Assembly: GCF_900105925.1 (NCBI RefSeq)
Contig: NZ_LT629791.1
Location: 5,178,001 to 5,242,000, forward strand
Length of the DNA: 64,000 nucleotides
Direction: 5' to 3'
Source of the DNA: Jiangella alkaliphila
GTDB lineage: Bacteria; Actinomycetota; Actinomycetes; Jiangellales; Jiangellaceae
Each line of letters starts with the position of its first letter. The first letter of the stretch is position 1. Of the stretch, positions 16,527 through 25,058 are shown in pieces. The translations under genes and the position numbers were made by a program. Below the pieces are notes generated by a model, which did no database searches, had not been told where the DNA came from, and was given only the letters and a program-made list of their open reading frames with translations.

Positions 16527-16840
16527 ACGTTGAAACCGAGCGCGCGCAGCTGCTCCCGCCCCTCGTCGGTGATCTTGTCCGGGCCCCACGGCGGCATCCA
16601 CACCCAGTTGATGCGCAGCTCCGCGACCAGCCCGTCGGTGGCCGCGTTGGCCTGCTCCTCGATGAGGTCGGTGAGCGGGCAGGCGGCGCTGGTGAGCGTC
16701 ATGTCGACGGTGGCGACGTTCTGCTCGTCGACGGTGACGCCGTAGATCAGGCCGAGGTCGACGACGTTGATGCCCAGCTCGGGGTCGACGACGTCGCGGA
16801 GGGCCTCCCTGAGGTCCTCGAGGTCGACGGTGGTGGTCAT
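16523..16840 (-). CDS. sufT: SufT-like MIP18/DUF59 protein
   Basis: 105 residues. LREALRDVVDPELGINVVDLGLIYGV is the MIP18 (DUF59) signature, and LTSAACPLTDLI carries the conserved cysteine. In suf operons this protein helps maturation of iron-sulfur proteins downstream of the scaffold. The start lies within the end of the sufU gene (4-base overlap). The symbol follows common usage for this context. Confidence 0.88.
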   Translation of the reverse strand: MTTTVDLEDLREALRDVVDPELGINVVDLGLIYGVTVDEQNVATVDMTLTSAACPLTDLIEEQANAATDGLVAELRINWVWMPPWGPDKITDEGREQLRALGFNV

Positions 16841-17298
16841 CGGGTCTCCTCCTCGATAGGCCCGGCACCGGAGAGGGCGCGGGCGGTCGCGTCCTTGAAC
16901 GCCATCCAGCTCAGCAGCGCGCACTTGACCCGGGCGGGGTACTTGGCGACGCCGGCGAAGGCGATGCCGTCGCCGAGCACGTCCTCGTCCGGCTCGACGC
17001 GGCCGCGGCCCTGCATGAGCTCGGTGAACACCCGCTCGGTCGCGAACGCGTCGTCGACGGTGGAGCCGGTGAGCAGCTCGTGCAGGACGCTCGCCGACGC
17101 CTGGCTGATCGAGCAGCCCTGGCCGTCGTACGAGACGTCGGTGATCTTCTCGCCGTCGAGCGCGACCCGGACGGTGATCTCGTCGCCGCACGTGGGGTTG
17201 ACGTGGTGCGCCTCGCCGCCGAACGGCTCGCGCAGCCCGCGCCCGTGCGGGTGCTTGTAGTGGTCCAGGATGATCTCCTGGTACAGGCTGTCGCTCAC
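16837..17298 (-). CDS. sufU: Iron-sulfur scaffold/sulfur acceptor SufU
   Basis: 153 residues from GTG 17298, which overlaps the sufS stop. LYQEIILDHYKHPHGRG, VNPTCGDEI, YDGQGCSISQASAS and VKCALLSW contain the three conserved cysteines plus aspartate that bind zinc in SufU. In Gram-positive bacteria it accepts sulfur from SufS and passes it to SufBCD. Confidence 0.93.
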   Translation of the reverse strand: MSDSLYQEIILDHYKHPHGRGLREPFGGEAHHVNPTCGDEITVRVALDGEKITDVSYDGQGCSISQASASVLHELLTGSTVDDAFATERVFTELMQGRGRVEPDEDVLGDGIAFAGVAKYPARVKCALLSWMAFKDATARALSGAGPIEEETR

Positions 17299-18560
17299 CC
17301 GAAGAACCTCTTCACCTGCTGGAGACCGCCGGCGAGCGCGTCGATCTCGTCGAACGTCGTGTACAGGTAGAACGACGCCCGGGTGGTCGCGGGTATTCCG
17401 TACCGGACGCAGACCGGCCGGGCGCAGTGGTGCCCGACGCGCACCGCGACGCCCTGTTCGTCGAGGAGCTGGCCGACGTCGTGCGGGTGGACGCCGTCGA
17501 CGACGAACGAGACGGTTCCGCCGCGGCTCTGCGTCGAGTTCGGGCCGATGATGCGGACGTCGTCGATGGCGTTGAGCTGCTCCAGCGCGTACGCCGTCAG
17601 CGCCTGCTCGTGCTCGTGGATGCGGTCGAGGCCGATGCCGGTGAGGTAGTCGACCGCCGCGCCCAGGCCGATGGCCTGCGCGATCGGCGGCGTGCCGGCC
17701 TCGAACTTGTGCGGGATGCCGGCGAACGTCGAGTCGGTCATCTCGACGGTCTCGATCATCTCGCCGCCGCCGAGGAACGGCGGCAGCGCGTCGAGCACGT
17801 CGCGGCGGCCCCACAGCACGCCGATGCCGGTCGGGCCGACCATCTTGTGGCCGGTGAACGCGAGCAGGTCGACGCCCAGCTCGTTGACGTCGATGGGCTG
17901 GTGCGGCACCGACTGCGAGCCGTCCAGCAGCACCAGCGCGCCGACCTCGCGGGCGCGGGCGACGACGGTGGCGACGTCGTTGACGGTGCCCAGGCTGTTC
18001 GACTGGTGCACCAGCGAGACGATCTTCGTCCGCTCGTTGATCAGCTCGCCGATGGTCGAGAGGTCCAGCCGGCCGTCGTCGGTGAGCCCGAACCAGCGGA
18101 ACGCCGCGCCCGTCCGCTTGGCGGCCAGCTGCCACGGCACGATGTTGGAGTGGTGCTCCATCTCGGTGACGACGATCTCGTCGCCGGGCCCCAGGCGGTA
18201 CCGGGGGTCGTCGGCCAGGCCGCTGGCCAGCGTGTGCGCGACCAGATTGAGCGCCTCGGAGGCGTTCTTGGTGAAGATGATCTCGTCGCGGCTGGGCGCC
18301 TTGATCAGCGCGGCCAGCTTGTCGCGGGCGCCCTCGTAGGCCGCCGTCGACTCCTCGCCGAGCTGGTGCACCGCACGCGCCACGTTGGCGTTGTGCTGCG
18401 TGTAGTGCTCGGCGAGGGCGTCGAGGACGGCCGTCGGCTTCTGCGAGGTGTTCGCGGAGTCGAGGTAGACCAGCGGGTGGTCACCGGCGAGCCGCCGTTC
18501 GAGGATCGGGAAGTCCTTGCGGACCCGATCCACGTCCAGCGGGCTGTGCGGTGCGCTCAC
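17295..18560 (-). CDS. sufS: Cysteine desulfurase SufS
   Basis: 421 residues, fold-type I PLP enzyme that releases sulfur from cysteine. VYLDSANTSQKP near the N-terminus, TEMEHHSNIVPW, DGSQSVPHQPIDV and the PLP lysine in FTGHKMVGPTGIGVLWG are seen. The persulfide-carrying cysteine is in VRVGHHCARPVC. It sits 35 bases after sufC and feeds SufU. Confidence 0.94.
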   Translation of the reverse strand: MSAPHSPLDVDRVRKDFPILERRLAGDHPLVYLDSANTSQKPTAVLDALAEHYTQHNANVARAVHQLGEESTAAYEGARDKLAALIKAPSRDEIIFTKNASEALNLVAHTLASGLADDPRYRLGPGDEIVVTEMEHHSNIVPWQLAAKRTGAAFRWFGLTDDGRLDLSTIGELINERTKIVSLVHQSNSLGTVNDVATVVARAREVGALVLLDGSQSVPHQPIDVNELGVDLLAFTGHKMVGPTGIGVLWGRRDVLDALPPFLGGGEMIETVEMTDSTFAGIPHKFEAGTPPIAQAIGLGAAVDYLTGIGLDRIHEHEQALTAYALEQLNAIDDVRIIGPNSTQSRGGTVSFVVDGVHPHDVGQLLDEQGVAVRVGHHCARPVCVRYGIPATTRASFYLYTTFDEIDALAGGLQQVKRFFG

Positions 18561-18595
18561 GATGGCTCCTCTGTGGTCGCGCGGTCGAGCGGGGG

Positions 18596-19354
18596 TCAGG
18601 CCGGGGTGCCGACGTAGTCGACGTAGCCCTTCTCCTCCAGCTTCTCCGCCAGCTCCGAGCCGCCCTCCTCGGCGATGCGGCCGGCGACGAAGACGTGCAC
18701 GAAGTCGGGCTTGATGTAGCGCAGGATGCGCGTGTAGTGCGTGATCAGCAGGACGCCCTTGTCGCCCGACGCCGAGAAGCGGTTGACGCCGTCGGACACG
18801 ACCCGCAGCGCGTCGATGTCGAGGCCGGAGTCGGTCTCGTCGAGCACGGCGAAGGTCGGCTTCAACAGCTCCAGCTGCAGGATCTCGTGCCGCTTCTTCT
18901 CACCGCCGGAGAAGCCGGTGTTGAGGTCGCGCTCGGCGAAGTCGTCGGAGATGGCCAGCTGGTCCATGGCCTGCTTGACGTCCTTCACCCAGGTGCGCAG
19001 CTTCGGCGCCTCGCCGTCGACGGCGGTCTTGGCGGTGCGCAGGAAGTTCGACACCGACACGCCCGGCACCTCGACCGGGTACTGCATGGCCAGGAACAGG
19101 CCCGCGCGAGCCCGCGCGTCGACCGTCATGGCCAGCACGTCCTCGCCGTCGAGCAGCACCTCGCCGCTGGTGACGGTGTACTTCGGGTGCCCGGCCAGGG
19201 AGTACGCCAGGGTCGACTTGCCGGAGCCGTTCGGGCCCATGATGGCGTGCGTCTCGCCGCTGCGGACGGTGAGGTCGACGCCGCGCAGGATCTCCTTGGG
19301 GCCGGCCTCGGTCTCGACCGAGACGTGCAGGTCGCGGATCTCCAGGGTGCTCAT
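18596..19354 (-). CDS. sufC: FeS assembly ATPase SufC
   Basis: 252 residues. An ABC-type ATPase without membrane partner: Walker A MGPNGSGKSTL, signature FSGGEKKRHEIL, Walker B FAVLDETDSGLDID and H-loop LLITHYTRIL. It works with SufB and SufD to build clusters. The GEKKRHEI signature is diagnostic of SufC. Confidence 0.95.
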   Translation of the reverse strand: MSTLEIRDLHVSVETEAGPKEILRGVDLTVRSGETHAIMGPNGSGKSTLAYSLAGHPKYTVTSGEVLLDGEDVLAMTVDARARAGLFLAMQYPVEVPGVSVSNFLRTAKTAVDGEAPKLRTWVKDVKQAMDQLAISDDFAERDLNTGFSGGEKKRHEILQLELLKPTFAVLDETDSGLDIDALRVVSDGVNRFSASGDKGVLLITHYTRILRYIKPDFVHVFVAGRIAEEGGSELAEKLEEKGYVDYVGTPA

Positions 19355-19383
19355 TCTCGATGCCTCTCGGGTGTTCTCGGTGG

Positions 19384-20601
19384 TCAGTGCGTCGTCGACG
19401 TGGCGGCCGGCAGGCCCTCGCCCAGCGCCAGTTCGCGCTCGACGGTGGCGCTCAGCCGCTCGGCGATCTCCGGTACGCCGATCTTGTTGATCAGCTCGGT
19501 GAAGAAGCCGCGCACGACCAGCCGGCGGGCCTCGTCGGCCGGGATGCCCCGGGCCATCAGGTAGAACAGCTGCTCGTCGTCGAACCGGCCGGTGGCGCTG
19601 GCGTGTCCGGCGCCCACGATCTCGCCGGTCTCGATCTCGAGGTTCGGGACGGAGTCGGCGCGGGCGCCGTCGGTGAGCACCAGGTTGCGGTTGAGCTCGT
19701 AGGTGCTGATGCCCTCGGCCGCGGGCCGGATGAGCACGTTGCCGATCCACACCGTGTGCGCCTTCTTGCCCTGCAGCGCGCCCTTGTAGAGCACGTTGCT
19801 GCGGCAGTTGGGCTGGTTGTGGTCGACGAACAGGCGCTTCTCGAGGTGCTGGCCGCTGTCGGCGAAGTACAGGCCGAGCAGTTCGGCGTCGCCGCCGGGG
19901 GCCGCGTAGTCGAGGGTGACCGACGTACGCACGAGATCGCCGCCGAAGCTGACGACGGCGTGCTTGACGACGGCGTCGCGGCCCACGCTGACGTGGTGGT
20001 GCGACAGGTGGACGGAGTCGTCGGCCCAGTCCTGCAGGCTGACCACGGTGAGCCGGGCGCCGTCGTGGGTGACGATCTCGACGTTCTCAACAAATGCAGC
20101 CGAAGCCTCATATTCGAGGACGACGACGGACTGGCTGAACCGCTCGGCCGTGATGACGACGTGGCCGGCGGCCGCCTTCTCCGCACTCAGGCCGCGCAGG
20201 CGGACGATCGTCGGCTTCTCGGCGACGACGTCTGCCGGGACGGTGATGGCCAGCACCTTGTCGGCCTCGGCCCAGGCGCGGGCGCTCGCGCGGTCGTTCG
20301 GCACGTAGCCGGACGAGCCGCGCCGCGGGTCCGTCGCCTCGACCGTCTCGACGACCACCTGGGGGTCGGCGTCGACGCTGACCTCGTAGTCGTGGCCGTC
20401 GAGCGGGGCGTCGTCGTGCAGGCCGCGCAGCCGCGCCATGGGCGTGAAGCGCCACTCCTCTTCGCGCCCGCGCGGCACCACGTGCGCGTCGACGTCGAAC
20501 GACGCGACGGTGTCGAAGGCGCTGCCGCCGTGGTCGGGCGCGCCCGCGCCGTGCGAGTGCTCGGTGAGGCCGTGCTGGGCCTGAGCGGTGTCCGTGCTCA
20601 T
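19384..20601 (-). CDS. sufD: FeS assembly protein SufD
   Basis: 405 residues. The right-handed beta-helix core (VSVGRDAVVKHAVVSFGG, GLYFADSGQHLEKRLFVDHNQPN) and the C-terminal SASATGRFDDEQLFYLMARGI-type helices match SufD. It pairs with SufB and binds SufC. Gap to sufC is 29 bases. Confidence 0.93.
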   Translation of the reverse strand: MSTDTAQAQHGLTEHSHGAGAPDHGGSAFDTVASFDVDAHVVPRGREEEWRFTPMARLRGLHDDAPLDGHDYEVSVDADPQVVVETVEATDPRRGSSGYVPNDRASARAWAEADKVLAITVPADVVAEKPTIVRLRGLSAEKAAAGHVVITAERFSQSVVVLEYEASAAFVENVEIVTHDGARLTVVSLQDWADDSVHLSHHHVSVGRDAVVKHAVVSFGGDLVRTSVTLDYAAPGGDAELLGLYFADSGQHLEKRLFVDHNQPNCRSNVLYKGALQGKKAHTVWIGNVLIRPAAEGISTYELNRNLVLTDGARADSVPNLEIETGEIVGAGHASATGRFDDEQLFYLMARGIPADEARRLVVRGFFTELINKIGVPEIAERLSATVERELALGEGLPAATSTTH

Positions 20602-20650
20602 CTGCTCTCTCTCGTGGGTGGTCGGTCCGCGGGTGGTCGGGGCGGTGGCG

Positions 20651-22063
20651 TCAGCCGACCGCGCCCTCCATCTGCAGCTCGATCAGCCGGTTCAGCTCCA
20701 GCGCGTACTCCATGGGCAGCTCGCGCGCGATGGGCTCGATGAAGCCGCGGACGATCATCGCCATGGCCTCCTCCTCGGTCAGGCCCCGGCTCATCAGATA
20801 GAAGAGCTGGTCCTCGCTGACCTTGGAGACGGTGGCCTCGTGGCCCATGGAGACGTCGTCGTTGCGGATGTCGACGTACGGGTAGGTGTCCGACCGCGAG
20901 ATGGTGTCGACCAGCAGCGCGTCGCAGCGCACCGTGCTGGCGCTGTGACTGGCGCGCGGCATGACCTGCACCAGGCCGCGGTAGGACGTCCGGCCGCCGC
21001 CGCGGGCGACCGACTTCGACACGATGGAGCTCGACGTGTTCGGCGCGAGGTGCACCATCTTCGACCCGGAGTCCTGGTGCTGGCCCTCGCCGGCGAACGC
21101 CAGCGACAGCGTCTCGCCCTTGGCGTGCTCGCCCATCAGGTAGATGGCCGGGTACTTCATGGTGATCTTCGAGCCGATGTTGCCGTCGATCCACTCCATG
21201 GTGGCGCCCTCGGCGGCCGTGGCGCGCTTCGTCACCAGGTTGTACACGTTGTTCGACCAGTTCTGGATGGTCGTGTAGCGGACCCGGGCGCCCTTCTTCA
21301 CCACGATCTCGACGACCGCGCTGTGCAGCGAGTCGGACGTGTAGATGGGGGCCGTGCAGCCCTCGACGTAGTGGACGTAGGAGTCCTCGTCGGCGATGAT
21401 CAGCGTCCGCTCGAACTGGCCCATGTTCTCGGTGTTGATGCGGAAGTAGGCCTGCAGCGGGATCTCGACGTGGACGCCCTTCGGCACGTAGATGAAGCTG
21501 CCGCCGGACCACACCGCCGTGTTCAGCGCGGAGAACTTGTTGTCGCCGGCCGGGATGACCGAGGCGAAGTACTCCTTGAACAGCTCGGGGTGCTCCTTGA
21601 GGCCGGTGTCGGTGTCGAGGAAGATGACGCCCTGCTCCTCGAGGTCCTCGCGGATCTTGTGGTAGACGACCTCGGACTCGTACTGCGCCGCGACGCCGGC
21701 GACGAGGCGCTGCTTCTCGGCCTCGGGGATGCCGAGCCGGTCGTAGGTGTTCTTGATGTCGTCGGGCAGCTCGTCCCACGACGCCGCCTGCTTCTCCGTC
21801 GACCGGACGAAGTACTTGATGTTGTCGAAGTCGATGGTCGACAGGTCGGCGCCCCATGTGGGGACCGGCTTCTTGTCGTACAGGCGCAGCGCCTTGAGCC
21901 GCGTCTCGAGCATCCACTCGGGCTCGTTCTTGAGCGCGGAGATCTCGCGGACCACGTTCTCGTTCAGCCCGCGCTTGGCGGCGGCGCCGGCCTTGTCGCT
22001 GTCGGCCCAGCCGTATTCGTAACGACCCAGGCCCTCGAGCTCGGGGTGAGCGGTGGTGGTCAT
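20651..22063 (-). CDS. sufB: FeS assembly scaffold SufB
   Basis: 470 residues, slightly longer than SufD with strong family features: [41 protein letters not shown] with the conserved cysteine, and [20 protein letters not shown] near the C-terminus. It is the scaffold of the SufBC2D complex on which clusters form. Its ATG overlaps the sufR stop by four bases. Confidence 0.95.
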   Translation of the reverse strand: MTTTAHPELEGLGRYEYGWADSDKAGAAAKRGLNENVVREISALKNEPEWMLETRLKALRLYDKKPVPTWGADLSTIDFDNIKYFVRSTEKQAASWDELPDDIKNTYDRLGIPEAEKQRLVAGVAAQYESEVVYHKIREDLEEQGVIFLDTDTGLKEHPELFKEYFASVIPAGDNKFSALNTAVWSGGSFIYVPKGVHVEIPLQAYFRINTENMGQFERTLIIADEDSYVHYVEGCTAPIYTSDSLHSAVVEIVVKKGARVRYTTIQNWSNNVYNLVTKRATAAEGATMEWIDGNIGSKITMKYPAIYLMGEHAKGETLSLAFAGEGQHQDSGSKMVHLAPNTSSSIVSKSVARGGGRTSYRGLVQVMPRASHSASTVRCDALLVDTISRSDTYPYVDIRNDDVSMGHEATVSKVSEDQLFYLMSRGLTEEEAMAMIVRGFIEPIARELPMEYALELNRLIELQMEGAVG

Positions 22064-22842
22064 ATCTGGGAGATCCTCTCCGTCTTTCCTGTGGATTCCG
22101 TGGCGCTGCTTTCCGTGGCGTTGCCGCCCCGGGGGATGTGCGTCGTGCAGACCCCTTCGCCATGCGCGATGGTGGCGATGCGCTGGACGTGGGTGTCGAG
22201 CAGCCGGGCGAACGCCTCAGTCTCGGCCTCGCACAACTGCGGGAACTGCTCGGCGACGTGCGCCACCGGGCAGTGGTGCTGGCACAACTGCTCGCCGGTG
22301 ACCGGCGAGGCCTGGGCCGACGCGGCGTACCCGTCGGCGCTGAGGGCGTCGGCGAGCGCGGCCGCGCGCTGCTCCGGAGGTACCGCTTCGATGATAGGCC
22401 GGTACCGCTCCTCGAGGTCGGCGATACGCCGACGAGCGAACTCGGCAACGAGGTGCTCTCCCCCGGTCTCGGCGAGGAACCTCAGCGCGCCGACCGCGAG
22501 GTCGTCGTAGGCCTGCTCGAACGCGTCGCGACCGGCGTTCGTCAGCACGAAGACCTTGGCCGGGCGGCCGCGGCCGCGGTGGCCGTAGACTCGCTCTTCG
22601 CGGGACTCGATGACGCCGTCGCCCAGCAGGGTGTCGAGGTGGCGCCGCACGGCCGCCGGGGTCAGGCCCAGGCGCTCGCCCAGCGCCGCCGCCGTCGACG
22701 GGCCGTTCTCGAGGATGGAACGGGCGACCCGTTCGCGGGTGCGCGCGTGCGCATCCTGGACGCCGGGCTCCTCGCCCGGTGCCCGTGTGGCGTCGCGCAC
22801 GTATTTCACAACACCATCGTGCTCTTTTTCATGGCCGGTCAC
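22060..22842 (-). CDS. sufR: SufR-type FeS-sensing repressor
   Basis: 260 residues from GTG 22842, preceded by ACGAGGAGG; another GTG at 22809 is possible. The winged HTH ([20 protein letters not shown], then [20 protein letters not shown]) and basic hinge [12 protein letters not shown] are followed by a sensing domain with a cysteine cluster C-HH-C-x12-C ([13 protein letters not shown]...LCEAE), likely iron-sulfur ligands. SufR proteins repress the suf operon when clusters are plentiful. It is the first gene of the operon. An iron box in its promoter suggests a second control by an IdeR-like protein. Confidence 0.9.
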   Translation of the reverse strand: MTGHEKEHDGVVKYVRDATRAPGEEPGVQDAHARTRERVARSILENGPSTAAALGERLGLTPAAVRRHLDTLLGDGVIESREERVYGHRGRGRPAKVFVLTNAGRDAFEQAYDDLAVGALRFLAETGGEHLVAEFARRRIADLEERYRPIIEAVPPEQRAAALADALSADGYAASAQASPVTGEQLCQHHCPVAHVAEQFPQLCEAETEAFARLLDTHVQRIATIAHGEGVCTTHIPRGGNATESSATESTGKTERISQI

Positions 22843-22868
22843 AACCTCCTCGTCGTGCGATGCATCAC

Positions 22869-22887
22869 GCAGGTCAGCCTTACCTTT
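22869..22887. promoter_or_regulatory. IdeR/DtxR-like iron box
   Basis: GCAGGTCAGCCTTACCTTT holds the core AGGTNAGNCTNACCT without a mismatch, the known consensus centre of IdeR/DtxR sites. It is centred 36 bases upstream of the sufR start and about 70 bases upstream of the divergent ABC gene. Read leftward it overlaps a possible -10 (TAAGGC), fitting repression when iron is ample. Confidence 0.7.
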
Positions 22888-22948
22888 GTCGTGAGGGCCG
22901 CCCTGACCGGGCCGTGATCGTCCAGCGTGGCCGTGCGACACTCGCGTG

Positions 22949-23914
22949 ATGAGCGCAGCGCCGGCCGTCGAGATCACCTCTCTGGTCAAGCGCTACGACG
23001 CCGTCACCGCCGTCGACGGGCTCTCGCTGCGGGTCGCAGCCGGCACGATCACCGCCGTCCTCGGCCCGAACGGCGCCGGCAAGACGACGACGCTGGAGGT
23101 CTGCGAGGGCTTCCGCCGCCCCGACGCCGGCACCGTGCGCGTGCTGGGCCTCGATCCCTGGCGCGACGGTGCCGAGCTGCGGCCGCGGGTGGGCGTCATG
23201 CTGCAGGAGGGCGCCGGCTTCTACCCGGGCGCGCGGCCGGAGGAGCTGCTGACGCACCTGGCGCGGCTGCACGCCACGCCGCTGGATGTGCCGATGCTGA
23301 TGGTGCGGCTGGGGCTGGACAGGCTGGGCGGGAAAGATCGCGAGGGCCGGCGCGGCCGGGGCGGGACGCCGCTGCGGCGGCTGTCCGGTGGCGAGCGGCA
23401 GCGGGTCGCACTGGCGGCGGCGCTGGTCGGGCGGCCGGAGCTGGTGTTCCTCGACGAGCCGACCGCCGGCCTGGACCCCCAGGGCCGCCGCGACACCTGG
23501 CAGCTGCTGGACGAGCTGCGGGCCGCCGGGGTCACCGTCGTGCTGACGACGCACCTCATCGACGAGGCCGAGCGGCTCGCCGACCACGTCGTCATCATCG
23601 ACGCCGGGCGGGTGCTGACCGAGGGGACGCCGCAGGAGCTGATCAGCGGCGTCTCCGACGACGTCATCCGCTTCGGCGGACCGCCCCGCCTGGACGTCGG
23701 GTCGCTGCTGGCGGCGCTGCCCGACAACGCCGTGGTGCGCGAGGTCGCGCCGGGCAGCTACGAGGTCACGGCGACCGTGGACCCGCGGCTCCTGGCGACG
23801 CTGACGTCCTGGTGCGCGGCGAACGACATCCTGGCCGAGGGCCTGCAGGTCGGGCACCGGTCGCTGGAGGACGTGTACCTCGAGCTGATCGGGGCCGGAA
23901 GGACCGCGCCGTGA
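22949..23914 (+). CDS. ABC transporter ATP-binding protein
   Basis: 321 residues. Walker A GPNGAGKTTT, Q-loop GVMLQEGAGFYPG, signature RRLSGGERQRVALA, Walker B LVFLDEPTAGLDP and H-loop VLTTHLIDEAERL. The segment between Q-loop and signature is Arg/Gly-rich (GKDREGRRGRGG). It is divergent from the suf operon and overlaps its permease by GTGA. In many actinobacteria this exporter pair sits between suf and the heme A synthase gene; its substrate is unknown. The start could also be GTG 22946. Confidence 0.88.
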   Translation: MSAAPAVEITSLVKRYDAVTAVDGLSLRVAAGTITAVLGPNGAGKTTTLEVCEGFRRPDAGTVRVLGLDPWRDGAELRPRVGVMLQEGAGFYPGARPEELLTHLARLHATPLDVPMLMVRLGLDRLGGKDREGRRGRGGTPLRRLSGGERQRVALAAALVGRPELVFLDEPTAGLDPQGRRDTWQLLDELRAAGVTVVLTTHLIDEAERLADHVVIIDAGRVLTEGTPQELISGVSDDVIRFGGPPRLDVGSLLAALPDNAVVREVAPGSYEVTATVDPRLLATLTSWCAANDILAEGLQVGHRSLEDVYLELIGAGRTAP

Positions 23915-24738
23915 CCGGAACGCCGTCCGCCGGCCAGCCGCCGGACTCGCCGTCCGACGACGCGGCGTCCGCGCGGCCGTCCCTGTTCACTCCGGCCCCC
24001 AGGGCTGCGCCGGTCGGCCGGATGCTGCTGGCGCAGACGCGGTTCGAGATCCGGCTGCTGCTGCGCAACGGCGAGCAGCTCCTCCTGACCGCCGCGATCC
24101 CGGTCGTCCTGTTGTGGCTGCTGACGGCCGCCCCGGTGTTCGACACCGGCTCCTACGAGCGGGTCGACTTCCTCGTGCCCGGGATCCTGGCGCTGTGCGT
24201 GATGTCGACCGCGTTCACGTCGCTGGCGATCGCGACCGGGTACGAGCGCCGCTACGGCGCGCTGAAACGCCTGGCCGCGTCGCCGCTCCCCCGCTGGACG
24301 TTGCTGCTGGCCAAGGCGCTGACGGTGCTGGTGGTCGAGGCCCTGCAGGTCGTGGTGGTCTGCGGACTCGGGCTGGCCCTGGGCTGGCGACCGTCGGGAT
24401 CGCCGCTGGCCGTGGTCGTGCTGCTGGTCGCCGGCACCCTGGCGTTCGCCGGACTGGGCCTGCTGATGGCCGGCACCCTCCGCGCCGAGGCGACGCTGGC
24501 GGCGGCCAACCTCGTCTATCTGTTGCTACTGGTCCTGGGTGGCGTGGTGATCCCGCTGTCCGGCTTCCCGTCCGGCGTGCGGACGGTCCTCGAGCTGACG
24601 CCGACGGGCGCGCTGGCGGATGGGCTGCGCTCCGTCCTGGCCGATGGGGCCGGCCTGCCGTGGGCGCCGGTCGCCGTTCTCGCGGTCTGGGCCGTGGCCG
24701 GCCTCGCCGCGGCGGCCCGCTGGTTCCGCTGGGAGTGA
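23911..24738 (+). CDS. ABC-2 type permease
   Basis: 275 residues from a GTG overlapping the ATPase stop. After a Pro/Ser-rich cytoplasmic leader of about 40 residues there are six helices, for example LLLTAAIPVVLLWLLTA, FLVPGILALCVMSTAFTSLA, VLVVEALQVVVVCGLGLAL, ending AARWFRWE, the usual C-terminus of this family. The YERRYGALKRLAASPL loop is the coupling region. Confidence 0.87.
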   Translation: MTGTPSAGQPPDSPSDDAASARPSLFTPAPRAAPVGRMLLAQTRFEIRLLLRNGEQLLLTAAIPVVLLWLLTAAPVFDTGSYERVDFLVPGILALCVMSTAFTSLAIATGYERRYGALKRLAASPLPRWTLLLAKALTVLVVEALQVVVVCGLGLALGWRPSGSPLAVVVLLVAGTLAFAGLGLLMAGTLRAEATLAAANLVYLLLLVLGGVVIPLSGFPSGVRTVLELTPTGALADGLRSVLADGAGLPWAPVAVLAVWAVAGLAAAARWFRWE

Positions 24739-25058
24739 CCGCGTCCGTCGCCGGTGCCGCGGTGACGGGTGGATCGGTGGCGTCCCAGCGCCACCAGACC
24801 GCCCGCCATCGATCTGGTCGGCGGGCATGCACCGAGATGGTTGCCGGCGGGCTTGTCGTTGCGGATAGCCAGGCGCTCGGACGACGTGAGTTTGCTGCGA
24901 GCACCGTGTGAGTTCACGGTCGTCAGAGCCACAGCGGTCTCACCCCACTGCGCCACTGCTCTCACACCTTTGCGCCCACGATTCGTCTGGCCGGCTCGGC
25001 CGCTCACCCACACACCCAGCATCCTGAACCCCAGAGAACAAGATCCGTCAGAACCGCT
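24739..25058. other. Intergenic region with hairpins, no gene
   Basis: About 320 bases between convergent genes. Two short hairpins are visible: GGTGGCG-TCCCAG-CGCCACC at about 24776-24795 and GCCCGCC paired with GGCGGGC at about 24801-24826, a plausible terminator for the ABC pair. The rest is less GC-rich and contains no ORF with gene-like codon use. Confidence 0.5.
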
